From positions 868,001-932,000 of the forward strand of contig OZ037883.1 of NCBI GenBank assembly GCA_964035575.1: a DNA stretch of 64,000 nucleotides, in the 5' to 3' direction. Numbering within the stretch: position 1 is the first letter of the stretch; each line of letters begins with the position of its first letter. Both the position numbers and the translations under genes were made by a program. Under the pieces are notes generated by a model that worked only from the letters and a program-made list of their open reading frames with translations, was not told the origin of the DNA and searched no databases. Positions 19,918-31,318 of the stretch are shown one piece after another. The stretch is from Rhynchopus sp. YZ270_cl-10. Lineage: Eukaryota > Euglenozoa > Diplonemea > Diplonemida > Diplonemidae.

Positions 19918-21609
19918 TCAATCAACCGGCTCGCACGCATCAGGGATGCTCGCACTGTCGACGGGGGTTATGCAAGAATCTGCACGGGGGCGACGGGCTG
20001 CAGTAGGGTAGAATTTTGGGTCGCGTTTTGTTGCGGGTGGTGGCATGGGTGCGGGGGGACGAAGGACTTGCTTGGCTGCGGGACGCTCTATGGGTGGCGA
20101 AGGGACGTGACCACCTGCACCACCACCACCACTGGACACTGCAGATACCACCCTACGGGTCGCCTCTGCAAAGACCCTAAGGAACATGCCGCGTTTGCGT
20201 GCCTCACTCTGAACAGCCTCATTGCGCCCAACGTCTTCCGCCTCGTCAAGCATATCCTTTGTCTGCCGCCACCGCCGCTCACACAACAGACGGTGCCGTA
20301 TGATGCCCTCAATGAAGCCGTTTTGCAACTCCCTAAACGCAAGCAGGGCGTCCTCCTCAAGCGACTGCCGTAGCGAGTTGTACTCCCCGAAGACCTGCTG
20401 CCGCGCAAGGGCACAGCAGTTCTCATGCTGCATTGCATCGATGAGTGGTCCCCACACACATTCATCCATGTCTCTGTAGTACTCCCGCACCAGGGTCTCC
20501 CTTGCCTGCTCCTGCGCAATGCACAAATCACGTTGTGCCTCTGCAATGACACCTTCCTCAAAGCAGACCACCACTGCACGGAACTGCGTCAGAATTGCGT
20601 TGCTATCTGCAAGGAAGATACCTGATAGGGTTGTGCGTGCTGCGGTTTCGCTGTTGGCGACTGCGTCTCTGGCGGCAGATGCTCTGGCAGATGTGGCGGC
20701 GGTGGTGAGAAGTTTGTGGTAAAGGAGTTCTTCTGCGACTAGAACGTCGGAGCGGTGTTGTGCCTCGGTGTCGGTGAGGGTGGAGCAGCGGAGCCTTGTG
20801 TCGCAGTGTGCGGTGAGCTCGAGGAGGGTCTGCTCTGCTTGGAGGACGAGACGGCGGCGGAGGGCCTCTTCGCTGTTGGAGGTTCTGTTGCGTGCGTTGC
20901 GTTCGTTGTCTGCGTGCTGCAGGCGTTGGTGTCGGGAGAGCTCACGGCTGCGGAAGCCGTCCTCCTCTAGCAACGTGGCCTCTGCCCCCCCAGGCACCGA
21001 CGACAGCAGCTCCTCCCACAGCAGCAGCTCTGTATTCGCAATCCCCTGCCTCGCCTGCCCCTCCCCATGCGACACCACATCCTGCTGCTTCACAACAAAG
21101 AAGTTCACCAACGCCGCCTTATGCCTCACCTCCTCCTCCTCCGCAAGCGACCGCTCCCTCCCTTCATCAAACGCCAGCTCGTCACTCCAAAGGTCGCTCA
21201 GAAGTGACCGTGAGGGTGATGGCTTTCCACTCAACTCCCTCCATCGCCGTTTCGGGTCCCGATTTGTGAGGTCAGAAGTGAAAGTAAAGATGTCCTCATC
21301 TGTGCCTCTCGACTCAGAGGACTCAGACGCCGGTGCGACCTTGACAATGACACGATGGGTTTCAGGTCCACGCCAGAAGCAGTCAATCGTGTCGTCTTCG
21401 TTCATATGCGGTGACAGCTCGTCGCCGTTCTCCAGAATGAGTCGGTCGACGGTTGTTGAGGCTGCATACTTCTTCAGTAACCGCTGCTGCAGCATGTGTA
21501 TGATATCACCTACAGTGTGCACATGTGGCTTGCCTCTCACAGGAACAATAACAGTGCATTTCTCACACTCATCTTCCAAAGCAAACGCAAACCTTGTAAC
21601 ATCAGTCAT
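19918..21609 (-). CDS. coiled-coil protein of unknown function
   Basis: 563 residues, ATG at 21609, one exon. Residues 15-85 (CTVIVPVRGK..., VDRLILENGDELS, DDTIDCFWRG) could form a ubiquitin-like beta-grasp fold. From about 150 to 470 the protein is almost entirely charged helix with many Glu/Arg/Ala heptad-like stretches, then a Gly- and Pro-rich tail of about 80 residues. This architecture is common in cytoskeletal or basal-body proteins of protists, but I recognise no family. Confidence 0.7.
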   Translation of the reverse strand: MTDVTRFAFALEDECEKCTVIVPVRGKPHVHTVGDIIHMLQQRLLKKYAASTTVDRLILENGDELSPHMNEDDTIDCFWRGPETHRVIVKVAPASESSESRGTDEDIFTFTSDLTNRDPKRRWRELSGKPSPSRSLLSDLWSDELAFDEGRERSLAEEEEVRHKAALVNFFVVKQQDVVSHGEGQARQGIANTELLLWEELLSSVPGGAEATLLEEDGFRSRELSRHQRLQHADNERNARNRTSNSEEALRRRLVLQAEQTLLELTAHCDTRLRCSTLTDTEAQHRSDVLVAEELLYHKLLTTAATSARASAARDAVANSETAARTTLSGIFLADSNAILTQFRAVVVCFEEGVIAEAQRDLCIAQEQARETLVREYYRDMDECVWGPLIDAMQHENCCALARQQVFGEYNSLRQSLEEDALLAFRELQNGFIEGIIRHRLLCERRWRQTKDMLDEAEDVGRNEAVQSEARKRGMFLRVFAEATRRVVSAVSSGGGGAGGHVPSPPIERPAAKQVLRPPAPMPPPATKRDPKFYPTAARRPRADSCITPVDSASIPDACEPVD

Positions 21610-22047
21610 AATGAGTGTCGTGCATATCCTAAAAAAGCGTTATTTTTGGTGATTTGAATGATATTTGAGAGGTTTATTGAGGGGAAAAAACTGAGTAAAA
21701 TTCGATACGTTTTGCCGTTTATTTTATTTTATTTTGACGGCAAATCACACCATGTCACCAAAGGGGGGCTAGGAACTCCTCACAAAAAAACGGCTGGTTG
21801 CCGAGAATTGAGACAATTTAGGAAACTCTGGTCTGACCTTTTCCCCCCCCCTCCTCCTCCCCTCTTTTTTGATACTCCAAAACATTCGACTTAAAAACAC
21901 AAAAAAATCTAAGACCCCTTTTTTCCTTTCACTGTAACCTACGATGGAACACATGAAGCTCACTACCACAATATTTTTTGGTAATCCAAAAAACCAAAAA
22001 ATATCTCTCTTTTTTGTGGCTCCTCGCAAATGGGGATTACCCCCTTT
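21610..22047. other. intergenic, nothing seen
   Basis: About 440 bp, A/T-rich with C-runs. It contains the 3' flank of the PA28-like gene and presumably the promoter of the coiled-coil gene. Confidence 0.5.
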
Positions 22048-22866
22048 TTATGACAATAATGCGCGATCGGTTTTGTCGACTGAAGTGAATTGCTCTTCCA
22101 GATTTTTTGCATTTTTTTGGTAGACTGCTGAGGTGAAGGCGATGACACGGACGAAGAGACGGCGTGCACGGATGACTTTGTGCCAGGAGCCGTTGTCGAA
22201 GGTGTCGAGCACCTCTGTCCAGTCGGAGGTGAGGTGGTTCTTGTAGTATTGCTCCTCGCAGACACCACGGCAGGCAAGGTAGTCGAGATAGATGGTCTGA
22301 AGCGATCTGAGTGGTGCCTTCATCGGCAGGAGACGGGCCTTCACCTTGCTCAGTACAATCGGCATTGACGCCCCTTCCTCCACCTTCGGCGCCACCAAAT
22401 CAATCAAACTCGTAAACCCATTAATAAAATCCAACACCCATTCCGAATCCCGCGAAATACACTTCAACTCATACACCAACGATGGGCACGGCAAAATCGG
22501 TTCCAAAGCGCTCCCTTCCGCAGCAGGTGGGTCTATTCTCCTTCTCTTTGGAACATACCGTTGCTCCTCCCATTTGAGACCAAAGGAAAGCTGCTTCATC
22601 AGGTCATCCCACTGATCCACCCCACCCGGTTCATCGCCAAAAGGTGCTGGTGGTTCGACCTCGGGAAGGCGGTTTGATATGATACTGTCATCCCGCAGGC
22701 CCCGCCACTGCACCGCCTTGCGCATGCTGTCGTCAAGTCTCTTCTCCATGCCGTGCAGGGTAGCGGCAGGGTTTATCACAACCTTGCGGGTCTCCTCACT
22801 CAAACGGTGGATCTCGCATTTCATGATGTCATCTCCAATCTTATTTTGGAAGGTGTTTGCACTCAT
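22048..22866 (-). CDS. divergent PA28/REG-like proteasome activator paralogue
   Basis: 272 residues from ATG 22866; an in-frame ATG 26 codons upstream would add a poly-Ser run encoded by a GGA microsatellite. The C-terminal 130 residues align in pattern with the neighbouring PA28: SEWVLDFINGFTSLIDLVAPK, YLACRGVCEEQYYKNHLTS, W..VLDTFDNGSWHKVIRA, R.IAFTSAVYQKNAKNLEE. The proline/acidic activation loop (PxIxDxxNxGV) is not conserved, and the tail that would dock on the proteasome alpha ring differs from the usual PRS...Y type. It is probably a duplicated subunit with changed function. Confidence 0.6.
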   Translation of the reverse strand: MSANTFQNKIGDDIMKCEIHRLSEETRKVVINPAATLHGMEKRLDDSMRKAVQWRGLRDDSIISNRLPEVEPPAPFGDEPGGVDQWDDLMKQLSFGLKWEEQRYVPKRRRIDPPAAEGSALEPILPCPSLVYELKCISRDSEWVLDFINGFTSLIDLVAPKVEEGASMPIVLSKVKARLLPMKAPLRSLQTIYLDYLACRGVCEEQYYKNHLTSDWTEVLDTFDNGSWHKVIRARRLFVRVIAFTSAVYQKNAKNLEEQFTSVDKTDRALLS

Positions 22867-24225
22867 TTTGATTATTTGGGGGGTGGGGGAGGAGGAGGAG
22901 GAGGAGGAGGAGGAGGAGTGTCTGTGATGGATGTTTGAAATCATTTTTTTTTTGGGGGTAATTTTTAGGGGATTACAATGATATTAGGTTTGGTGGCTAA
23001 GATGAGGCAGGTCGACGGGCCAGTGGTATGAACTTTGCAGTTGAAAGATTTTTTTGTAGAAATCGGAATGAAATTTAAAAAAAACTATACTTTCTTGCGA
23101 TGTCCTTCCCTATCTGTTTTATGTTGTTTTTTTCTTTTTCTTTTTTGTACGACCCTCTTATCTCTTTTTTTCTATCTTCGCTGGTTTCTATCGTTTATTG
23201 TGTTCTTCTGACGTTTGTTTCCCACCTGCAAACCAAAAAACGCAAACTCGGAAATTGTGGATTTGAAACGCGGTTAATTCTATCTTTCTCTGAAGTCACC
23301 ATTTTTGTGATCGGCAAAACCATCTGTCAAGGCTTTTTCCCAGATCGAAAAAACCGAAATCCTAGAAAAAGCCTTGATCTGTCAAACCAAAAAAGAGTAG
23401 TTGAACCGTGCCAAAACGAAGCTCGGTCGAGCTCATGCAAAAAAAAGAAGAAGAAGAAAAATGAAACTTGAAATACAAAGCCCTCTCGTGACAGTGTACC
23501 TTTGGTGTGACCAGAACACCGGGGGGGGACCCGCAACCATGTTTCCCTATAATCCATTTCGAGGATAACATCTGATGAAATAAGAAGACAAGGTTGCGTA
23601 CAAAAAAAATTGTTTGAGAGATGAGCTTTTGTGCGCATCCATCAAAAAAAAAACGACACTCCTGCGCTGTGCAAAACAACTTACCTTCCTCAATCATGAG
23701 TGCAGCAGACACTGATACAAATGCGGAGAACTCTGGTGTGACCCTTTCTCCAAGGAAAAGAATACATAAACTATCGACGTCAGGTATTTGCAGGCACAAG
23801 GGGGGAAAGACCCCCCTTCACCCCTTCCCCGCACAAAACACGACAAGGTGATCTGCAACTGCAAGACCCCTTCGCAGTGTGGGAACAGGTAACCTCAATT
23901 ACATTACACACTGCTCTCTCCTCCTGATGATACTGTTTTTTTTTTTCTTGAAAACTTTGACAACGTGTACCCCAGCATTGCTGCAATACACGTGATTCTG
24001 TTTTCTGTTTTTTTTTTCACTATGGCTCCTCGGAGCAAAATAAGGCAAACCCATTTATTTGTAAGGGACATCCTATGAAGGCTAGCGGACGATAGTAATT
24101 ACAATGAGGGGGGTTTTATAAAAACGAGGATTTTTTGAAGATGTGAACAGGCAAACAAACGTCTCCACGGACGCAGGGCTTGTTATATCTCCAAAGGGGG
24201 AAAAAAAAGTCACGCGTCAGGCTCC
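22867..24225. other. intergenic between PA28 paralogues, with a dispersed repeat
   Basis: Contains a GGA/GAG microsatellite (22890-22918), A/T-rich sequence and the dispersed repeat at 23463-23585. No gene is supported. Confidence 0.5.
23463..23585. repeat. dispersed short repeat, copy 2
   Basis: Homologous to 15421-15545 over about 115 bp. Its first ~30 bp (TTGAAATACAAAGCCCTCTC) also recur inside the intron of the PA28 gene near 24762. Confidence 0.5.
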
Positions 24226-25218
24226 TCACATGGTCATGTAAGAGGAGGAGGTGTCACGGGGCTTTTTCAGCTTCTCCATGTTGTTATTCAACAGTGTGTA
24301 AGATGTCAAGACAATTCTCACAAGCTCCTTCCACGCAATCTCCAGGTCGTCCCAGCGGTTCTGGTCAAGCTTTTCAATGCACAGAATCCATGTCGGGGCG
24401 AGGAAGTGTTTGTAATATTTGCTCTCAATACCCGCCCTGGCCTCGAGATACTCAAACTCAAGGTCGTACTTCCCTTCCACTTCTTTCCCAAGTGCCGTCA
24501 ACTCCCCGTGCACCTGCGCTTGCACCTGTTTGTTTGTCGAAAAATTGTTTCGTCACAAATAAAAGTAAAAAAACCCCAGGTGCATGTCTCATGCTATTGA
24601 CGGATTTGACACAACGCTTATGGTATCAGTAAAAACTGTTTAAAGTACTCGAAGGCTGGGACTGGGGGCATAAAAAAAACTAAACAATAACAACCGTCAC
24701 TTGATATTTTTAAGACAATGAGTGTTTTTTTTCGTTGAACGCAGCATTGCATGTAAGGGGGGAAAGTTGACTTGCAATACAAAGCCCTCTTGTGGCAGTG
24801 AGATAAACCATACCTCAACTCCTGCGTTGTCTTCGTCTTTAATTGTGGGCACCATGAGTGCAATCCACTCTGCGATGGCCGAGAGCTGCTGGCTGAGTGC
24901 GAAGGACTCCTTCTTGATGGTAGAGAGGTGCTGCAGGAGGACGTGGCTGACGGGCGGGCTGGGGAGGTCCTTGGCCTCGGCCACTGGTGTGTGTGTAAGT
25001 CGCTCCGGTGCGTTGCTTGCACCCTCAAGGTACGGATTGTCCGCACGAACCTTCGCTGAGTAGTCGATGAAACGTGTCGTGAGCGGCGCGAGGCCCTCGA
25101 GAAAGCTCATCATCTTCTCCTGCAGCGTATCCTTGTGCTGCGAGAACACCCGCTCCGGCTCGTCACCCTTCGTGCCACTATTCTGGCGTTTCAGCCGCTT
25201 TGTTGGTCGTGACGCCAT
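24226..25218 (-). CDS. PSME3: proteasome activator PA28/REG-gamma-like subunit, two exons
   Basis: Exon 1 is 25218-24814 (135 codons, donor GTATGG). Exon 2 is 24525-24226, acceptor AAACAG. Both junctions are phase 0, giving 234 residues, close to the 240-255 of animal PA28. The activation-loop motif AEWIALMVPTIKDEDNAGVE (exon 1 end) corresponds to the P-R-I-E-D-x-N-x-G-V loop. Further matches are YLEARAGIESKYYK, KLDQNRWDDLEIAWKELVR and YTLLNNNMEKLKKPR. A basic N-terminal stretch (RPTKRLKRQ) could be a nuclear signal, as in PSME3. The heptamer caps the 20S proteasome and opens its gate without ATP. Splicing rejoins the loop to VQAQVHGEL exactly where the family needs it. Confidence 0.88.
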
Positions 25219-26685
25219 TTTATCTTTTGATCGTTCGATGTCTGAGTAGATGACGATGGAGGGATGTCGGGTATGGGGGATGAGGATGAGGATGAGGATA
25301 AGATGCAGTTGTATGTGCGGTCTTGAAAATAAAAGAAAAAATGGTAGTTATTGATGCAGGCACCTCCGACTGACCCACACACAATGTCAGCCCCAAATAC
25401 CCGCGGACAACAGAAAGTGTAAAAAAAAAACCCCCTCCCCAATAACTTACCCGTGCCGTAGTGTGAACGGGGGGCGATACACAACGGCTCGTCGTACCTA
25501 AAAAACATTACTGGTTATTTGTTCAGTTTGGAGGTACCCTAAATTGGTCAAAAATGGTAAAAATGGTAAAAATGGTAGGAATTTTGGGGGCTTTTTTAGG
25601 GGAAAAAAAGGGTGAGGGGAGTTGGGTCCAGTCATAGGGGGTATAGCATATTTTTTGGAAAATTCTTCAAAAAATCAAGGATTTTTGCTGGGCACAATGA
25701 AAATTTTCAGAAAAATCCCAATTTTCGGCCAAATTTGGAGCAAATTATGGCCCACCCACCCCGATTTTGGGTCAAAAACCGACTTCATTTTTGCACAGGA
25801 GTGCCTACGATTTCGTAAACCAGAGGTCCTCTGGATGCATGCATTGATAAACACAACACTGGAAATTGCAAGGAACGGGTCTGCATGTGCGTGTTCTCTA
25901 GCCACCACAGTCACAGGGTATGCACAAAATGACCGAAGTGCAATGGCGTGAACGAAGTGCAATGGCGATAATGGAAAGATAGATGCCGGCATTGGTGAAT
26001 TGCTGGAGTTCTGCACAGGAAGCTAGCATGACGTAGAATCACTGTGTGAACAAAATGACCGTATTTTGGTTGAAAATTTGACTTGAAAATTTTTTTCATA
26101 ATTTGCCCAATCGAAGGTTTTCCTTGGATTTTTTGGGCCATTTTATGACGTACCACGCCCGATTTTGGGCGAAAAAAAAAATTTTTTTTTGGTCAAAAAT
26201 CGCCTTGTATTACCACTGTATTGGTGTAGGCTTGTACACAGAAGTGTGTTTTGTGTAACCACAGATGGTCAAAACACCCGATTTTTGCATTTTTTTTGCA
26301 TTTTTTGGTGCCCAAAGACCCACCTCAGTGGTCGAAATTTTCCCGAAAAAAAAAATTTTTTTTTTTGAGATTTTTCGATTTTTCGACAAGGCGCTGGCCC
26401 ATACAAAGTGCACTGGTGGTACAGAAAATGGCTGGGGAATAAACTCTAGATGCTCAAAACAGCCCAATTCTTGCTTTTTTTGACTTTTTGGTCTCAGAAG
26501 GGTACCTAGGGTGTAGTGAGCAGGCCTCAAAAACACTTGTGAAAAAAAAAATTTTTTTTTTTTTTTTTGAGATTTTTGAAAAATCGGCCGATTTTGCGAC
26601 CAAATTTGGCTGGGGAATTTCGGCGACCAAAGGGTCCCCTTTGGAAAAAAAACGAAATCGACCAAAAAAGGTACCCTAACATTTC

Positions 26686-26716
<31 letters not shown>

Positions 26717-27017
26717 CTTTAACCCTTTTAGAGCCAAGCCGTATTTTCAAGCCACTTTTGAGTTTTGGTTTTTGGGGCTCTCCAACCGGTAAAGGGACCC
26801 CAGATGCAAATTTTTGATCGTACCTGGCCGCAATTGAAAGATTTTGAACACGGCTTTCAATTCCATATTTTTAAGTTTTTTTTCGAAAAAAAATGTTATC
26901 CCCAAAATGAGGTGAGCATAAAATCCACTTTTTGGTTTTTTACTAATTCGGCCGGCCGAGGAAAAACACGTAAATTATTTCTGTCCGAAAATGGCGTTAT
27001 TTGAAAGATTGATCACA

Positions 27018-28265
27018 AAATCTTTTCAAAGAAAAAAAAATCGAGCAAAAAGTCCTAGTAGAACCCAACTTATATGAGTGCAGCTCTGTTAGCAGCCATG
27101 TCTAAAACTGATTTCCTTAACGATTTACACTGAAACATGGCTAAAAACGTAAAAAAGGGGCAATTTTTCACAATTTGGGCATCTCCTGAGGTCGAAAGCC
27201 CCCAGAATGGGTCGGAACGACCCTGTGACCCGAAAATCCATGAAAAATGCACCCCGAAATACGAAAAAACAGTGAAAATTCGGCTTACTGTGTGCTCTGC
27301 ATAGGTCGTGTGTGTGGGGTGTTTTTGTGGTTTTGGTGGCAACTCGCCCCAGCATCCAAATGTCAAACAGACGCACAAAGGTTTTCGATTTTTGTTTATT
27401 TTAAAGATTTGAGTCAAATAGTTTCCCCATAAACCAAAGGATTTTTACGAAAACAAGCAGAACCATTATCAGATCATGATGACCCTTAGCCATAACCATG
27501 TCCTTCGGGTCGAAAGGGTGCCTCTTGGGTGGGTAGCAGTCCACAGATCCAAAGTGCAATCAGATGCGTAAAAGTTTTCGATTTTTGTTTCTTTTGAAAG
27601 ATTCGTGTCAAAATCTTTGAAATATATAAAAATATTTCAACGAAAACGAGTAGAACCTCATACAGAGCACGGGGTGTCATTGAGGAACCAGAATAGAGGG
27701 TGCCCGTCCAAAGGGCTTTGAAAAGTGGCACGACTCCCCCCAGCATCGAAAGTAATATCCGATGCATAAAAGCTTTCGATTCTTGCTTCTTTTGAAAGAT
27801 CGGTGCAAATTCTTTCCACATAAAAAAAATGTTTTTACGAAAATGAGTAGACCCTATGTCAGAGCATGTTGTCCTACAGATTTTAGAATGTGGGGGGGGG
27901 GGCACAGGGGTGCCCACACCCCCACCCCGCCTCCCCCCAGCATCGAAAGTAATATCCGATGCATAAAAGTTTTCGATTCTTGCTTCTTTTGAAAGATCGG
28001 CGAAAAATCTTTCGAAATATATAAAAATGTGTGTTCACAAAAATGGGTAGAACCCGACTAAGGGCTTGTAGGCATTGGGTATCGCGAAAGGTACATATTT
28101 GGGGTGTGGGTGAAAAAACGTCACTTTTGGTGAAAGTAGCACCCCAGCCCCCAGCACCGAAAGTAATATCAGATGCATAAAAGTTTTCGACTCTTGCTTC
28201 TTTTGAAAGATCGGTGCAAATTCTTTCCACATAAAAAAAATGTTTTTACGAAAGTGAGTTGAACC
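27018..28265. repeat. degenerate ~200-bp tandem repeats, five to six copies
   Basis: The most conserved stretch (GCATAAAAGTTTTCGATTCT, then CTTTTGAAAGAT) begins near 27370, 27562, 27768, 27960 and 28176, with a weaker copy near 27018. Spacing is about 190-215 bp. Each copy ends with ACGAAAA-GAGTAGAACC. The intervening parts diverge freely and contain C-rich stretches. Short frames run through it on both strands, but none is convincing. Confidence 0.6.
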
Positions 28266-28635
28266 TGTCTAAAATCATGGCGTCATTTCGAAAGCCATTA
28301 AAGTGGCTCTTGGCTCTTATAGGGTTAATAATCTGTATTCTGTAACCTCTCTCTATTTTACGGCAGGTGTGACCGGTTGAGGTGATACTTCCGGACTGAG
28401 GAAGGGCATTCTTTTACTTTTTTTTCTGTGTGTTTGTTTTCTTGTTGTAGTCTTTTTTGGTGAAGGGGCTTGGCCGACGACACTGAGAACCTCTTTGGTT
28501 CATAGCTGTTAACGACGTCTGGTCCTACCTAGCTGTACACTCTAATTCTAAAAATAAAATAAAATAAAACCAATAGGCAAAGGGGGAGGGGGGAGGCTAA
28601 AAGCCAAACAAAAGTAAAGAATGAAAAAGAAAAAC

Positions 28636-30099
28636 TCAAGTGCTCTGGGACGGCCGCGAGTTCCTGCTCCGCTTTAGGCCCCGCAGACGGTTGTAGAGGG
28701 TGTAAGCCTCTTCCACCTCGTCGGAGCTCATCGACGGCTTCTTCGCTTCTTTCCACAGGTAGAGGCAGGTGAGGGCGTCATCCACCGACTGCCAATCCCC
28801 TCCCGCTGCCAGCGACTGGTGCTGAAGCGTGTTCGGGTAGAACGTGTCCTTCCACGCCTCGGCGGTCGCTGGACACCCCATGTTGTTGAATCCTGGGCAG
28901 GGCGCCATACCGGCATAGAACGGCACGTTGGTCGGGAGGGCTGTAGGTGCGGGTTGAGAGCCACTCTCCGATTGCGTGTACGTGCTGGGGGCCGAAGTGG
29001 CGTCAGACATGGGGACTGCGAGTTCTGATTCGTCGATGAGGTCCATAGAGAACTCGCTGCCCTGCGATGCGGCGGGCGGCTGCTCTCTCGGGTGGACGGA
29101 AGAGGGAACTGCCTCAGAGGAAGAAGATACGGGGAGGGCTGAGTGGGTGTTTGAGAAGCCACTCTCCGTACCGGTCTGAGGTTGTGTTGCCCCGTCCGAA
29201 CCAGGGTGTGTCTGCGCAGAGGCGCCGGGACGGGCAACTGCTTGTGCGACAGGGGGCACCGAGGACGCGACCGGAGTAGGGAGGGCTGAATGTGTGGTGG
29301 AGTAGCCGCTCTCTTGTCCCTGGACGTCTGATGATGCCTGTCTCATGTTGCGTTGCGTCTGTGCCCTCCGCGCCTTTGCAGTCTCCACTTGGCTGGTCAC
29401 GCGAGCTTCACGCTGTACCTTCACCAAGTTAATGCTCTTGGGGTCAATCATCTCGTGCGCGCGCGCAATGATCCTCGCCGCGCATGGCTTGCTGGACACT
29501 GGCAGGGCCCGCGGGCAGGTTGAGGGGAGGGAACGACACGGCACACACACCCAAACTGAGCACTCCCGACACTCCCAATGACGTTCACGACCGAGGACCG
29601 CAGCCGAGCACAGCTCGCATTTCCCGAAATCCGCCCGTGAGTCTTCCAGGGGGCAGTCCAGAAGCCCCTCGCGTGACACACAAGTGAGAGGCGGCAGGCG
29701 CGGGGTCGGTTCATGCATGAGGAGGAACTGCGTCAGCTTCTCGGGGATATTGACCGGCGTGAAGTGACCTGCGGTGCGGCCATCGTGGGCTAGTGCGAGC
29801 ACCTGACGGTATCCCACTTCGCCTGAGGGGGTGAAGACCGACGGTCGATGGCCACCAATGAACACCACCACCAGGGAATGCAGAGCTCGGGCCAGGCCGC
29901 TAACCGTCACCATGTCAGCCCAAGTGTCAGGACGCGCACACCCAGCGATGCTCATCTGTCGCGCCCATACTCCGACACTTGGTTCAGCGCGAGCCGCTAA
30001 GTCCTCGTCTTGGACCACCTGTGCAATCGCCGCCTGTCTCAGGGACCCCGCACTCCTCCCGCACTGGTACGCCACGGCATCGAAGCAACAGTCGCCCAC
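28636..30099 (-). CDS. OTU-family cysteine protease-like protein with zinc-knuckle-like segment, element-borne
   Basis: 487 codons from the first start-like codon, a GTG. The frame stays open further upstream (VPADFRYT precedes it), but I see no in-frame ATG, so the true N-terminus is unknown. The OTU signature includes GDCCFDAV (catalytic Cys in GDC), DTWADMVTVSGLARALHSLVVVF and a C-terminal catalytic His in AGHFTPVN. Residues about 160-195 carry CELC...CREC..WVCVPC, a metal-binding pattern. The remaining 290 residues are Ser/Pro/Thr-rich with repeats of ESGYSTTHSALP type, then a short helical tail. OTU modules occur in host deubiquitinases and in many transposons. Its position inside long inverted repeats points to the latter. 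Confidence 0.6.
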   Translation of the reverse strand: MGDCCFDAVAYQCGRSAGSLRQAAIAQVVQDEDLAARAEPSVGVWARQMSIAGCARPDTWADMVTVSGLARALHSLVVVFIGGHRPSVFTPSGEVGYRQVLALAHDGRTAGHFTPVNIPEKLTQFLLMHEPTPRLPPLTCVSREGLLDCPLEDSRADFGKCELCSAAVLGRERHWECRECSVWVCVPCRSLPSTCPRALPVSSKPCAARIIARAHEMIDPKSINLVKVQREARVTSQVETAKARRAQTQRNMRQASSDVQGQESGYSTTHSALPTPVASSVPPVAQAVARPGASAQTHPGSDGATQPQTGTESGFSNTHSALPVSSSSEAVPSSVHPREQPPAASQGSEFSMDLIDESELAVPMSDATSAPSTYTQSESGSQPAPTALPTNVPFYAGMAPCPGFNNMGCPATAEAWKDTFYPNTLQHQSLAAGGDWQSVDDALTCLYLWKEAKKPSMSSDEVEEAYTLYNRLRGLKRSRNSRPSQST

Positions 30100-30569
30100 T
30101 GTGTAGCGGAAGTCCGCGGGAACGGAGCACCACAGTTTTTTTCGGTTTTCATTTCGTTTTTTTTCGGTTTTTCTGGTACAAGGGGAAATTTCCCTTTGCG
30201 AAAAAAAAAAAAAACGAAATGGACCGAATTACACCGAATTGGACCGAACAGTTAGGGTACCTCCTTTAGGCAGGGATGGAATTATGTGAAAGAAGTCGTG
30301 CGAGGCAAAAGGTTTTTTTAAAAAAGACAGCGTTACAAAAAATCTTGAAGATGCGAACACGTAGCTTGTCGTTATTTTGCTTGGCACTCCCCACTTACTG
30401 TCAAAGGGTGTTGCTTTAGAAAAGATTGCCGGTTTTTTTATTTATTGTGGTACTTTGCTCTCGTTCCTTGAAGTGGCAAGGAAAGCGACGCAAACAATAA
30501 TTAAACACGCCACGTCACTTTCCCCCTTGCTAGCTGGGGGGGAAATAGACACAACGTAAAACTCCCATT

Positions 30570-30695
30570 GGAGGCACGGCACTTTTGTGGAATTTTGTGG
30601 AATTTTGTGGAATTTCAAAAACTCGACTTCTACTTTTTCCCCTTGTAAAAAATTCCACAAAATTCCACAAAATTCCACAAAAGTGCCGTGCCTCC
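30570..30695. repeat. 126-bp hairpin MITE with perfect 46-bp arms
   Basis: 30570-30615 and 30650-30695 are exact reverse complements (46/46), with a 34-nt loop. The arms start GGAGGCACGGCAC and contain three 10-bp units TTTTGTGGAA. The same 12-bp terminus (GGAGGCACGGCA) ends the right arm of the large element near 33305. The element abuts a TTAGGGTACC motif (30696-30705). Confidence 0.75.
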
Positions 30696-31318
30696 TTAGG
30701 GTACCTTTTTTGGTCCGATCCTCCTTCTAAGGTGCTCGCTCTCCATACCTAGACCCTCGAATTTTTTTTTTTGCCCCTATACATATGGGTGCATTTCGAC
30801 GATTTGAGGCCATTAAAAGCAAAATTTGGCACTTTTGAGCATCTAGGGGGGTCTAAAACGCGGTTCCGCGAACCCAAAATTTCGTGATTTTTACCACAGA
30901 CAAGTCGATTTTTGAAAAAATCTCAAAAAAAAAAATCCCAATTTTTTTTTTTCACACGTGTTTTTGAGGCCTGCTCACTACACCCTAGGCATCCTTCTGG
31001 GACCAAAAAGTCAAAAAAAGCAAGAATTGGGCTGTTTTGAGCATCTAGAGTTTATTCCCCAGCCATTTTCTGCACCACCAGTGCACTTTGTATGGGCCAG
31101 CGCCTTGTCAAAAAATCGAAAAATCTCAAAAAAAAAAAAAAAAAATTTCGGGAAAATTTCGACCACTGAGGTGGGTCTTTGGGCACCAAAAAATGCAAAA
31201 AAATGCAAAAATCGGGTGTTTTGACCATCTGTGGTTACACAAAACACACTTCTGTGTACAAGCCTACACACCAATACAGTGGTAATACAAGGCGATTTTT
31301 GACCAAAAAATAGTTATA

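Noticed and set aside
27483-28232. Minus-strand repeat protein across the ~200-bp tandem repeats
   Set aside because: Several frames are open at once and units differ in length without keeping frame.
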